This document shows, piece after piece, positions 53,412 through 61,728 of a stretch of DNA of 64,000 nt. The notes beneath the pieces were generated by a model that was not told the origin of the DNA, did not search any database, and saw nothing but the letters and a program-made list of their open reading frames with translations. A program made the position numbers and the translations under genes. How positions within the stretch are numbered: the stretch's first letter is position 1; every line of letters begins with the position of its first letter. The stretch comes from CADEED01 sp035502995 (GTDB lineage: Bacteria; Pseudomonadota; Gammaproteobacteria; Steroidobacterales; Steroidobacteraceae): assembly GCA_035502995.1 (NCBI GenBank), contig DATJTW010000022.1:1-64000 (forward strand), written 5' to 3'.

Positions 53412-54131
53412 TCAGCTCTTGATCGAGAACGACGCCGGCAGGACCCCGGTCGCGTTCGGATCCACTTCGCCGGCGACGAAGCCGATGTGCCGTGCGATGT
53501 TCCGCGCGTGATCGCCGATGCGCTCGAGCGAACGCATGATGAACGCCGCTTCGATCGCGGCCTGCAGACGGCGTGGATCTTCCATCGCGTGCGTCAGGAT
53601 GCGGCGCAGCGCGACCGCATACTCGGAATCCATTTCCTGGTCCTGCTGGATGACGTTCGCGGCCGCGACCGGGTCGAGCCGGTCGAACGCCTCGAGCGCG
53701 GCACGGATCATCACCACGGCGAGCCGGCCCAGCGAACGGGCCTCGCGCACCGTCGCCGCGCCCGGCTTGAAGCCGTTCGTCTCGGAATCCGCGAGCACGG
53801 TCAGCGCGAGTTTCTTGGCTTCGTCGGCCGCGCGCTCGAGCTCGGTGACCACCTTGTCGATGGCGAACACCGCGCGCAGATCCTGCGCGACGGGCTGGCG
53901 CTTCGCGATCACCTGCAGCGCCGCCTCCTCGATCTCGGAGTCGTAGCTGTTGATGCGGCGCTCGCGGTCGAGCACCAGCGTCGCGGTCGCGCGGTCCCAG
54001 TTCGAATACGCGTTGACGGCCAGCTGCACCTGCTCGATGACGAGCGCGCCCATGGCGACGGCCTGGATGTGCAGCGCCGACAGCTCTCCGTCGAATGCGC
54101 GCGCGGTATGGCCTTCGAGACTGAATGCCAT
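53412..54131 (-). CDS. phoU: phosphate-signalling regulator PhoU
   Basis: 239 residues, ATG at 54131. Two three-helix PhoU bundles, each with the E/D-rich metal-binding helix: DSEIEEAALQVIAKRQPVAQDLR and RSLERIGDHARNIARHI. PhoU restrains PhoR and PstSCAB when phosphate is plentiful. Lies 11 bases after pstB, the usual end of a pst operon. Confidence 0.96.
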   Translation of the reverse strand: MAFSLEGHTARAFDGELSALHIQAVAMGALVIEQVQLAVNAYSNWDRATATLVLDRERRINSYDSEIEEAALQVIAKRQPVAQDLRAVFAIDKVVTELERAADEAKKLALTVLADSETNGFKPGAATVREARSLGRLAVVMIRAALEAFDRLDPVAAANVIQQDQEMDSEYAVALRRILTHAMEDPRRLQAAIEAAFIMRSLERIGDHARNIARHIGFVAGEVDPNATGVLPASFSIKS

Positions 54132-54142
54132 TGGCCGGCGGC

Positions 54143-55024
54143 TCAGCCGAAGCGGCCCGTGATGTAGTCTTCGGTCAGCTTGTGGCGCGGATTCGTGAAG
54201 ATGCGATCCGTCTCGCCCACCTCGATCAGGTCGCCGAGATGGAAATACGCCGTGCGCTGGGACACGCGCGCCGCCTGCTGCATCGAGTGCGTCACGATGA
54301 CGATCGCGTAGCTCTGGCGCAGCTCTTCCATCAGGTCCTCGATGCGCGCGGTCGCGATCGGATCGAGCGCCGAACACGGCTCGTCCATCAGGATCACTTC
54401 CGGATTCACGGCAATGGTGCGCGCGATGCACAGGCGCTGCTGCTGGCCACCCGAGAGCGACGTGCCGGGCTGGTTCAGCCGGTCCTTCACTTCTTCCCAC
54501 AGGCCCGCGCGCTGCAGCGAGCTGTGCACGATCTCGTCGAGCTCGACGCGATCGCCGGCCAGGCCGTGGATACGCGGACCGTAGGCGACGTTCTCGTAGA
54601 TGGATTTCGGGAACGGGTTCGGCTTCTGGAACACCATGCCGACGCGCGCGCGCAATTGCACGACGTCCTGCTTCTTGTCGTGGATGTCGCGGCCGTCGAG
54701 CACGATCGAACCTTCGACGCGGGCGTTCGGGATCGTGTCGTTCATGCGGTTCAGGCAGCGCAGGAACGTCGACTTGCCGCAGCCCGAGGGGCCGATCATC
54801 GCCAGCACCTGGTTCTTCGCGATGTCGATGCCCACCTTCTTGATGGCGTGCTTCTCGCCGTAATACACGTCGACGTCGCGGCAGCTGAAGATCGGATCCG
54901 GCACGGTGATGTCGCCGACCGTCTTCCCGGTTTCCACCGGCAACGGGGATGCCGAATCGTCGGAGACCCGACCACTGGGCTTCAGGTTGATTCCGGCTCG
55001 TTCCACTTGGGCCACACTTTCCAT
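54143..55024 (-). CDS. pstB: phosphate ABC transporter ATP-binding protein PstB
   Basis: 293 residues, slightly long because of a ~40-residue polar N-terminal leader. Walker A GPSGCGKST (about 79-87), signature LSGGQQQRLCIAR, Walker B VILMDEP and the switch His in IVTHSMQQA are intact; NPFPKSIYENVAYG is PstB-specific. Powers phosphate import with PstA/PstC. 4 bases separate it from pstA. Confidence 0.97.
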   Translation of the reverse strand: MESVAQVERAGINLKPSGRVSDDSASPLPVETGKTVGDITVPDPIFSCRDVDVYYGEKHAIKKVGIDIAKNQVLAMIGPSGCGKSTFLRCLNRMNDTIPNARVEGSIVLDGRDIHDKKQDVVQLRARVGMVFQKPNPFPKSIYENVAYGPRIHGLAGDRVELDEIVHSSLQRAGLWEEVKDRLNQPGTSLSGGQQQRLCIARTIAVNPEVILMDEPCSALDPIATARIEDLMEELRQSYAIVIVTHSMQQAARVSQRTAYFHLGDLIEVGETDRIFTNPRHKLTEDYITGRFG

Positions 55025-55028
55025 GGGT

Positions 55029-56336
55029 TTACCACCGACGTTCGAATCGTTTGCGAAGGATGACAGCCGTCGTGTTCATCACGACGAGGAAGGCCAGGAG
55101 CACGATGATCGCGCCCGACGTCTTTTCGACGAAGCCGCGCTCCGGACTGTCCGACCACAGGTACACCTGCACCGGCAGCGCCGTGGCGGCGTCCGTGAAA
55201 CCTTTCGGCACGTCGACGATGAACGCGACCATGCCGATCATCAGCAGCGGCGCGGACTCGCCGAGCGCGCGTGCCATGCCGATGATGGTGCCGGTCAACA
55301 TGCCGGGCATCGCCAGCGGCAACACGTGGTGCGTGACCATCTGGATCTTCGACGCGCCCATGCCGAGCGCCGCCTCGCGGATCGACGGCGGCACCGCCTT
55401 CAGCGCGGCGCGCGAGGCGATGATGATGGTCGGCAGCGTCAGCAACGTCAGCACCAGCGCGCCGACCAGCGGCGCGGAACGTGGCAGGCCGAAGAAGCCG
55501 ATGAACACCGCGAGACCCAGCAGGCCGAACACGATCGACGGCACCGCGGCCAGGTTGTTGATGTTGACCTCGATGATGTCGGTCCAGCGGTTGCGGCGCG
55601 CGAATTCCTCGAGGTAGATGGCCGTGGCGACGCCGATCGGGAACGACAGCAGCAGCGTCAGCACCAGCGTGAAGAACGAACCGACGACGGCGCCCCAGAT
55701 GCCGGCCTTCTCGGGCTCGCGCGAGTCGCCGCCGCTCAGGAATGTCTTGTTGAAGTTGAGCGCCAGCGCGCCTTCCGCGGTGAGCTTGTCGGCCCAGCCG
55801 ACCTGCTGGTCGCTGAGCGGACGCTCGGCCTCGGGCAGCTTGCGATCGACGTGGCCCTTCTCGAGCAGGTCGACGGCATCGCTCGCGAGCAGCCAGACGT
55901 CGCGCGTCGTGCCGACGATCGACGGATCCTTCTGCACCATCTGCTGCAGGTCGAATGCGGCACTGCCGCTGACGAGGCGCGTGAGCTCGCGCGTCTGCAC
56001 GCGGCCCTCGACCTCGGGGAACTTCGCCTTCAGCGAAGCGCGGATCAGGGCCTGGTAGTCGGCGGCGGACATCTCCGCGGCGTCGCGCGTGCCGGCGGGA
56101 TCGACGATCTGCGCATCGAAATACACCGGCAGGCGGACCTGCGTCTGGCGGAATGCGCCCAGGCCGTTCGAGAAGATCGTGAAGAACAGGTAGACGAGGA
56201 ACGTCATGCCGGCGACGACCGCCGCGAAGCCATACGCGCGGAACCGGCGTTCGGCCCAGTAGCGACGCTTCAGGCTCTTCTCGACGACCGCCGCGGTTTC
56301 CTGCGGCGTGCGGCGCGGCTTATTCGTATTGTTCAC
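55029..56336 (-). CDS. pstA: phosphate ABC transporter permease PstA
   Basis: 435 residues from a GTG at 56336. Longer than Escherichia PstA (~296) because of a ~140-residue segment between the first membrane helix and the permease core. The core has six helices and the EAA-loop SIREAALGMGASKIQMVTHHVLPLAMPGMLTG (about 325-355). It overlaps pstC by 17 bases. Confidence 0.95.
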   Translation of the reverse strand: MNNTNKPRRTPQETAAVVEKSLKRRYWAERRFRAYGFAAVVAGMTFLVYLFFTIFSNGLGAFRQTQVRLPVYFDAQIVDPAGTRDAAEMSAADYQALIRASLKAKFPEVEGRVQTRELTRLVSGSAAFDLQQMVQKDPSIVGTTRDVWLLASDAVDLLEKGHVDRKLPEAERPLSDQQVGWADKLTAEGALALNFNKTFLSGGDSREPEKAGIWGAVVGSFFTLVLTLLLSFPIGVATAIYLEEFARRNRWTDIIEVNINNLAAVPSIVFGLLGLAVFIGFFGLPRSAPLVGALVLTLLTLPTIIIASRAALKAVPPSIREAALGMGASKIQMVTHHVLPLAMPGMLTGTIIGMARALGESAPLLMIGMVAFIVDVPKGFTDAATALPVQVYLWSDSPERGFVEKTSGAIIVLLAFLVVMNTTAVILRKRFERRW

Positions 56337-57708
56337 GGTACTTCCTGACGATGTGCAGCGCGAGCACGTTCAGCGCGAGCGTGACGAGGAACAGCACGAG
56401 GCCGAGCGCGAACGCGGCCAGTGTCTTCGGGCTGTCGAACTCCTGGTCGCCGACCAGCAGCGTGACGATCTGCACCGTGACGGTGGTGACGGCCTCGAGC
56501 GGATTCGCGGTGAGGTTCGCCGCGAGGCCGGCGGCCATCACGACGATCATCGTCTCGCCGATCGCGCGCGAAACCGCGAGCAGCACGCCACCGACGATGC
56601 CCGGCAGCGCGGCGCGCATCACGACCTGCTTGATCGTCTCGGAGCGTGTCGCGCCGAGCGCGTACGCACCATCGCGCAGCGATTGCGGCACGGCACTGAT
56701 CATGTCGTCGGCCAGCGAGGACACGAACGGGATGATCATGATGCCCATGACGAGGCCGGCAGCCAGCGCACTCTCGGACGCGACGTTGAGCCCGATCGAT
56801 TCGCCCCAGCCGCGCAGCGCAGGCCCGATGGTCAGCGCGGCGAAGAAGCCGTACACGACCGTCGGCACGCCGGCGAGGATTTCGAGCAGCGGCTTGGCCC
56901 AGGTGCGGAAGCGCGGGTGCGCGTACTCGGCGAGGTAGATGGCCGAGAACAGGCCGATCGGCACGGCGATGACCATCGCGATCAGCGAGATCAGCAAAGT
57001 GCCGGCGAACAGCGGCACCGCGCCGAACGCGCCCGACGAACCGACCTGGTCGGCGCGGATCGCCATCTGCGGGCTCCACTGCGTGCCGAACAGGAAGTCG
57101 AACACGGGAACCTTGGCGAAGAAGCGCAGCGCCTCGAAGGCCACGGAGGCGACGATGCCGATGGTGGTGAACACCGCGATGGTCGAGCAGCCGATCAGCA
57201 GCCATTCGATGACGCGTTCGACCTTGTTGCGGGCGCGCAGCTCGGGCGTGATCTTCGAGCGCACCAGCAGCGCGGCGCCGATCGCCATCACGAGCACGAG
57301 GACGGTGAGCGCCATCCGGCTGATCCCGCGCAGGCGCAGATATTCGTTCGCCGCGAGCCGGACGGGCTCGCTGGCCATGTCGGCCGACACATTGCCGGCG
57401 ACGACGTTGTGCACGTCGTTGAGGACCAGGGACAGGTCGTTCGGCGGCAGATTGCGCACGCCCTCGGGCAGATGCTGGGTGACCAGGCTGACGATGATCG
57501 AGTCCTGGAACACGAGCCACGCGCCGATGACGGCGAACGCCGGCAGCGCACACCACAGCGCGGTCATCAGTCCGTAATGACTGGGCAGGGAATGCAGGTT
57601 CCGCACACCACGGCTGCCGCCGACGATGGCGAGGGAGCGCGACTTTCCGACCCAGAAGGCGGCCACGGAAAGGAGCGTCAAGGCGATCAGGAGTGCCGCG
57701 GGTGTCAT
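56320..57708 (-). CDS. pstC: phosphate ABC transporter permease PstC
   Basis: 462 residues from ATG 57708; extended N-terminus with two extra membrane helices and a periplasmic loop before the permease core. Core EAA-type segment SLRDGAYALGATRSETIKQVVMRAALPGIVGG (about 365-395) and AGVPTVVYGFFA are present. First gene of pstCAB-phoU, with a Pho-box-like site 61 bases upstream and a terminator of the porin gene just before it. Confidence 0.95.
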   Translation of the reverse strand: MTPAALLIALTLLSVAAFWVGKSRSLAIVGGSRGVRNLHSLPSHYGLMTALWCALPAFAVIGAWLVFQDSIIVSLVTQHLPEGVRNLPPNDLSLVLNDVHNVVAGNVSADMASEPVRLAANEYLRLRGISRMALTVLVLVMAIGAALLVRSKITPELRARNKVERVIEWLLIGCSTIAVFTTIGIVASVAFEALRFFAKVPVFDFLFGTQWSPQMAIRADQVGSSGAFGAVPLFAGTLLISLIAMVIAVPIGLFSAIYLAEYAHPRFRTWAKPLLEILAGVPTVVYGFFAALTIGPALRGWGESIGLNVASESALAAGLVMGIMIIPFVSSLADDMISAVPQSLRDGAYALGATRSETIKQVVMRAALPGIVGGVLLAVSRAIGETMIVVMAAGLAANLTANPLEAVTTVTVQIVTLLVGDQEFDSPKTLAAFALGLVLFLVTLALNVLALHIVRKYREQYE

Positions 57709-57768
57709 GTGTATTTCGTGTTGGTGTCCGAACCGCCCGGGCGGGGCCACCTTGTTTAACGCCGCTTT

Positions 57769-57786
57769 GTTACAGCTCTGTGAAAA
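57769..57786 (-). promoter_or_regulatory. Pho-box-like site upstream of pstC
   Basis: Read on the minus strand: TTTTCAC AGAG CTGTAAC, two 7-base units 11 bases apart. The second unit fits the PhoB consensus CTGTMAY exactly, the first partly. It lies 61 bases before the pstC ATG. Confidence 0.6.
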
Positions 57787-57795
57787 CGCAGGAAA

Positions 57796-57822
57796 GGGGG
57801 ACGGATTTTTGGTCCGTCCCCC
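57796..57822 (-). terminator. hairpin terminator after the porin gene (GGGGGAC/GTCCCCC type)
   Basis: GGGGGACGGA (57796-57805) and TCCGTCCCCC (57813-57822) form a perfect 10-bp stem with a 7-base loop; TTTCC follows on the minus strand. It sits 11 bases after the porin stop and separates it from pstC. Similar in type to the element at 14747-14779. Confidence 0.75.
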
Positions 57823-57833
57823 CGGTCCGACTC

Positions 57834-59204
57834 TTAGAAGCGGTAGCTCAGATCCAGCTGCAAGCGCTTGTAATCACGATCATTGATCGTGATGTTCGTC
57901 GTGTCGTACGGGGCCCCGGTGGCCTCGTTGAACACGGTGACGGTCTGCGGAACGTCGTTCGCCAGCTTGTTCATGAACAGCGTGGCGGCGATCGTCCAGT
58001 TGCGGGCGATCGAGTAGCCGCCGCGGACCACGAAGCCGTCGGTGTCGGTATTGCCGTCACCGAAGTCCGAATCCAGCAGCTGACCGAACAGCGCATCCTT
58101 CTCGACCTTCTGCCAGATGAAGCCCAGCTCCCAGGTGCCCTTCGCGGCGCCGGCGGCGCCGTAGGTGATGCCCGCGGAGTACGCGGTGTCGAGCTTCTCG
58201 CCCGCCACCGGGTTCACTTCGGCCGCGGTGTTCTTCGCACCATCGACGAAGAAGCGCAGCGGCTTGCCGCCGACGGAGGCCGTCAGGTCGGCGAACACTT
58301 CCACGACGTCGTAGTCGGACAGCAGGCAGGCCGTGCCGGCCGCCAGCGTGCGATTGCAGAACGACGCGCTGGTCGTCGTCGTGTTGCCGAACGAGCTCGC
58401 GCCGAACAGCGGGTTGTAGCCCTGCACGCCGTCGTAATCGAAATACGCGCCGGCGAGCGTCAGCTTGATCGAGTCGGAGATCGGCACGCGGTAGCCGACC
58501 TGGCCGCCGAACATGATCGAGTCCGTGTTCGTGCCGGTCGGGCTGCCGAAGGCGAGCGCGCGCTCGGCGAGCCAGTCGTAGAACGCATTCGCGAAGAAGT
58601 TGCCCTTCGTGTAGCCGGCGGCGAGGCCTTCGGGGTTCACGTCGTTGTCGTAGAAGTAGCTGGCGGTGCGCACCCACGGGTAACGCTGTTTGCCCGCGGT
58701 GAACTTCCAGTCCGCGTTCGGCGCCCAGGTGATGTACGCCACGTCGAGGCCGATCGCCTTGCGCGAGTTCTGGCCGTCGAGCGACTGGTTGCCCGAGCGC
58801 GGATCGTCGCCGCCGGTCGAGAGGCCGAGCTGGCCGGTGATCGTGTCGTTGACGCGGAAGTTCGCGTTGATACGCGCACGGATGCGGTCGCGATTGCGGT
58901 CGCGGTCCACTTCCTCGACGTCGAAGGTTTCGTTGCGGTAACGGAAGTCACCGGCGAACGACAGCGCGGCGCGCTGCTGCGCGACGGTGTCGGCCGTCTT
59001 GTCGGCCGTCGCCTGGGTTTCCTCGACCGTCTTCTTGGTCTGGGCCTGGGACTTCTCGAGCTGCTCGATCTTCGCCTGCAGCGCCGCGAGCTGGTCCTTG
59101 AGGGCCTGGATGTCCGCGCTCTGCGCGAACGCAGGAGCCGGCGCGAAAGCGGCGGCGCCGGCGAGCGCGCCCGCGACGGCCAGGGAGATGAGTTTGCGTG
59201 TCAT
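57834..59204 (-). CDS. putative outer-membrane porin in the pst cluster
   Basis: 456 residues, ATG at 59204. Signal peptide (about 1-28, ends AFA), then a coiled coil of heptads (about 30-72: IQALKDQLAALQAKIEQLEKSQ...) as in the trimeric N-terminus of porins, then antiparallel strands with aromatic girdles ending LQLDLSYRF, the C-terminal Phe used for outer-membrane assembly. Located between pstS and pstC, so a role in phosphate or phosphorylated-substrate uptake is likely by context only. Its family resembles putative porins of Steroidobacter/xanthomonad type. Confidence 0.82.
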   Translation of the reverse strand: MTRKLISLAVAGALAGAAAFAPAPAFAQSADIQALKDQLAALQAKIEQLEKSQAQTKKTVEETQATADKTADTVAQQRAALSFAGDFRYRNETFDVEEVDRDRNRDRIRARINANFRVNDTITGQLGLSTGGDDPRSGNQSLDGQNSRKAIGLDVAYITWAPNADWKFTAGKQRYPWVRTASYFYDNDVNPEGLAAGYTKGNFFANAFYDWLAERALAFGSPTGTNTDSIMFGGQVGYRVPISDSIKLTLAGAYFDYDGVQGYNPLFGASSFGNTTTTSASFCNRTLAAGTACLLSDYDVVEVFADLTASVGGKPLRFFVDGAKNTAAEVNPVAGEKLDTAYSAGITYGAAGAAKGTWELGFIWQKVEKDALFGQLLDSDFGDGNTDTDGFVVRGGYSIARNWTIAATLFMNKLANDVPQTVTVFNEATGAPYDTTNITINDRDYKRLQLDLSYRF

Positions 59205-59271
59205 GGGTGTGTCTCTAACTGAGGTGGCTCTAACTAATGGAAATACTTTTGTCTTACGCGGATCGCGTCGC

Positions 59272-59301
59272 GCCGCGCGGGAGCGCCTGCTCCCGCGCGG
59301 C
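59272..59301. repeat. 13-bp perfect inverted repeat between pstS and the porin gene
   Basis: GCCGCGCGGGAGC (59272-59284) and GCTCCCGCGCGGC (59289-59301) around GCCT. No T run follows, so it may attenuate or protect the pstS transcript, giving more PstS than porin. Confidence 0.7.
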
Positions 59302-59309
59302 AGCATCGA

Positions 59310-60362
59310 TCACAGCTTCAGCGGCTTGAGCGCCTTCGCGTCGTCGCGAATCTTTCCGATCTCGCCCTTCGCCGGCGGGATCAGGCCCTTGTCGGCGAGG
59401 TAGCCCTCTTCTCCGATGGCCTTCTCGCTCAGGTACTCGGCGATGAACTCGTTGATGCCCGGGATCACGCCGATGTGCGCCTTCTTCACGTAGATGAAGA
59501 GCGGACGGGAGGCGGGATACTTGCCCGAGGCGACGGTCTCGAACGTCGGGGAGACGCCGTCGACCACCGCGCCCTTCAGCTTGTCGAGGTTCTCCTCGAG
59601 GAAGCTGTAACCGAAGATGCCGACGGCATCCTTGTTCGCGCCGAGCTTCTGCACGATCAGGTTGTCGTTCTCGCCGGCCTCGATGTAGTGGCCGTCTTCA
59701 CGGATGCTGTCGCAGGCGCGCTTGAAGCGCGGCTCGTCCTGCGAACGCAGCGCGTCGAGCCAGGCGAACGTGCGGCAGCCCGCTTCCATGTACAGCTCGG
59801 CGAACGAGTCGCGCGTGCCCGAGGTCGGCGGCGGACCGAGGACTTCGATCTTCGTGGCCGGCAGCTTCGAGTTCACGTCCTTCCACGTGTTGTACGGGTT
59901 CGCGATCAGCGACGACGGGTTGGCCGGATCCGGCACCGTCTTCGCCAGCGCGAGGTACACGTCCTTGCGCGTGAGGCTCAGCGACGAGCCGGTCTTGTTC
60001 TCGGCCAGCACGATGCCGTCATAACCGACCTTGATCTCGACGACGTCCTTGACGCCGTTCTGCGCGCAGGTCTGCAGCTCGGCCGGCCGGATGCGACGCG
60101 ACGCGTTCGCGATGTCCGGGAAGGTCGGGCCGACGCCGTTGCAGAACAGCTTGATGCCGCCGCCGGTTCCCGTGCTCTCGACCTTGGGCGTCTTGAACTT
60201 GCCCTGGCGACCGAACTGCTCGGCGACCGTGGTCGTGAACGGATAGACCGTGGACGAGCCGACGATGCTGATGGAATCGCGCGCGGACTGGGCCTGCGCG
60301 CTGGCGCTCATGGCCAGGACGACGCCGGCCGCGAGCGAAGAAATCAGGAATTTGCGAGTCAC
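59310..60362 (-). CDS. pstS: phosphate-binding protein PstS
   Basis: 350 residues from a GTG at 60362 with GGAGG 8 bases upstream. Signal peptide ends AQAQ (about 24-26). SISIVGSSTVYPFTTTVAEQFG and GTGGGIKLFC carry the anion-binding Ser/Thr/Gly residues; GTRDSFAELYM is the usual later contact. Periplasmic phosphate receptor for PstCAB. Distinct from the short Escherichia type, closer to the long SphX/PstS-like forms. Confidence 0.92.
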   Translation of the reverse strand: MTRKFLISSLAAGVVLAMSASAQAQSARDSISIVGSSTVYPFTTTVAEQFGRQGKFKTPKVESTGTGGGIKLFCNGVGPTFPDIANASRRIRPAELQTCAQNGVKDVVEIKVGYDGIVLAENKTGSSLSLTRKDVYLALAKTVPDPANPSSLIANPYNTWKDVNSKLPATKIEVLGPPPTSGTRDSFAELYMEAGCRTFAWLDALRSQDEPRFKRACDSIREDGHYIEAGENDNLIVQKLGANKDAVGIFGYSFLEENLDKLKGAVVDGVSPTFETVASGKYPASRPLFIYVKKAHIGVIPGINEFIAEYLSEKAIGEEGYLADKGLIPPAKGEIGKIRDDAKALKPLKL

Positions 60363-60433
60363 TTGTTTTGCCTCCGGTTGTGACGCGCGGCAATTTATGA
60401 CTGGAAGGTTGCGAAAATATTTCACGCCGGCGG

Positions 60434-60462
60434 TTTTAACCTCACCGTCACAAAACTCCTTG
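60434..60462. promoter_or_regulatory. Pho-box-like repeats in the pstS-dapE intergenic region
   Basis: Plus-strand units at an 11-base period: TTTTAAC (60434-60440), CCGTCAC (60445-60451) and weak CTCCTTG (60456-60462). The minus-strand view gives TTTTGTGACGG 83-93 bases before pstS, matching TTTTGTGACAG before the second phosphate module. Confidence 0.45.
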
Positions 60463-60488
60463 AAGCCGCAGGCCCGGTTCCGTATAAC
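60460..60488 (+). promoter_or_regulatory. sigma-70-like promoter of dapE, near-leaderless transcript
   Basis: TTGAAG (60460-60465), a 17-base spacer, and TATAAC (60483-60488). Expected start of transcription is 60494-60496, one to three bases before the dapE ATG at 60497. No Shine-Dalgarno is seen. Confidence 0.55.
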
Positions 60489-60496
60489 GCGCAGCG

Positions 60497-61624
60497 ATGT
60501 CAGCCACCGTCGATCTCACGCTCGATCTCATGTCACGCAACTCCGTGACGCCGGCCGACCAGGGCTGCCAGGAAGTCATGACGCGCCGCCTGGCGGCACG
60601 CGGTTTCCGCATCGAGAACCTGCGTTATGGCAACGTCGACAACTTCTGGGCCACCCGCGGCTCGGGAGGCCCGGTGCTCTGCTTCGCCGGTCACACCGAC
60701 GTGGTGCCCACCGGCCCGCTCGAGGAGTGGCAGTCCGATCCTTTCAAGCCGGCAGTCCGCGACGGCCTGCTGTACGGCCGCGGCGCGGCCGACATGAAGA
60801 GCGCGCTCGCCGCCATGGTCACCGCGACCGAGGATTTCGTGCAGGCGCATCCGGATCACAAGGGCACCATCGCCTACCTGATCACGAGCGATGAAGAAGG
60901 GCCCTCGGTCGACGGCACCAAGCGGGTCGTCGAGACGCTGCGCGAACGCGGCCAGAAGATCGACTGGTGCATCGTCGGCGAACCGTCGAGCGAGAAGCAG
61001 CTCGGCGACACGATCAAGATCGGCCGTCGCGGTTCGCTGTCCGGCCGGCTCACCGTGCACGGCGTGCAGGGTCACATCGCCTATCCGCAGCTCGCCGAGA
61101 ATCCGGTGCACACGTTCGCCCCGGCGCTGGCCGAGCTGACCGCGCGCGAGTGGGACAAGGGCAACGAGCACTTCCAGCCCACCAGCTTCCAGATCTCGAA
61201 CTTCAACGCCGGCACCGGCGCGCCCAACGTGATCCCGGGCGAGCTCAAGGCGCGTTTCAACCTGCGCTACTCGCCCGTGCAGACCATCGACGGTCTCAAG
61301 AACACGGTCGAGGGCATCCTCAAGAAGCACGGCGTGCGTTACACGCTCGAGTGGTACATCTCCGGCGAACCTTTCTATACGCACCCGGGCGCGCTGTCCG
61401 CGGGCGTCACCAAGGCCATCGAGGCCGAAACCGGCCTGCGGCCGAAGTTCTCGACCGGCGGTGGTACGTCGGACGGCCGGTTCATCGCACCGCTCGGCGC
61501 GCAGGTCGTCGAGCTGGGCGTGATCAACGCGACGATCCACAAGGTCAATGAAAGCGTGGCCGTCGCCGACGTCGATCGCCTGCACCGCATCTACCTGAAC
61601 GCGTTGAAAGAAATGCTGGCCTGA
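60497..61624 (+). CDS. dapE: succinyl-diaminopimelate desuccinylase
   Basis: 375 residues. Removes succinate from N-succinyl-LL-diaminopimelate. Di-zinc M20 peptidase fold: FAGHTDVVPTG (His, Asp), YGRGAADMKS (bridging Asp), TSDEEGPS (Glu catalytic pair), IVGEPSS and FSTGGGTSDGRF near the C-terminus. Length is standard. It completes the succinylase pathway with DapC and DapD encoded 16 kb to the left. Confidence 0.97.
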   Translation: MSATVDLTLDLMSRNSVTPADQGCQEVMTRRLAARGFRIENLRYGNVDNFWATRGSGGPVLCFAGHTDVVPTGPLEEWQSDPFKPAVRDGLLYGRGAADMKSALAAMVTATEDFVQAHPDHKGTIAYLITSDEEGPSVDGTKRVVETLRERGQKIDWCIVGEPSSEKQLGDTIKIGRRGSLSGRLTVHGVQGHIAYPQLAENPVHTFAPALAELTAREWDKGNEHFQPTSFQISNFNAGTGAPNVIPGELKARFNLRYSPVQTIDGLKNTVEGILKKHGVRYTLEWYISGEPFYTHPGALSAGVTKAIEAETGLRPKFSTGGGTSDGRFIAPLGAQVVELGVINATIHKVNESVAVADVDRLHRIYLNALKEMLA

Positions 61625-61642
61625 GTCCGGCCGGGGCCGTTC

Positions 61643-61660
61643 TTGACGCTTTTGTGACAG
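61643..61660 (+). promoter_or_regulatory. Pho-box-like site before the DUF47-pit unit
   Basis: TTGACGC TTTT GTGACAG: two 7-base units 11 bases apart, fitting the reverse complement of the Pho box (CTGTCAC AAAA GCGTCAA). It lies 69-86 bases before the ATG at 61729; TACACT at 61677-61682 may be the -10 element. Confidence 0.5.
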
Positions 61661-61728
61661 CGTCGCGTCGACCCACTACACTCCGCACCCAATTCGGGGA
61701 GCCTCGGGCTCGAGAGTCGCGGAACACA

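Noticed and set aside
59212..59235. Direct repeat CTCTAACT before the porin start
   Set aside because: Two 8-base copies 16 bases apart near the ribosome-binding site; too short and no match to a known operator.
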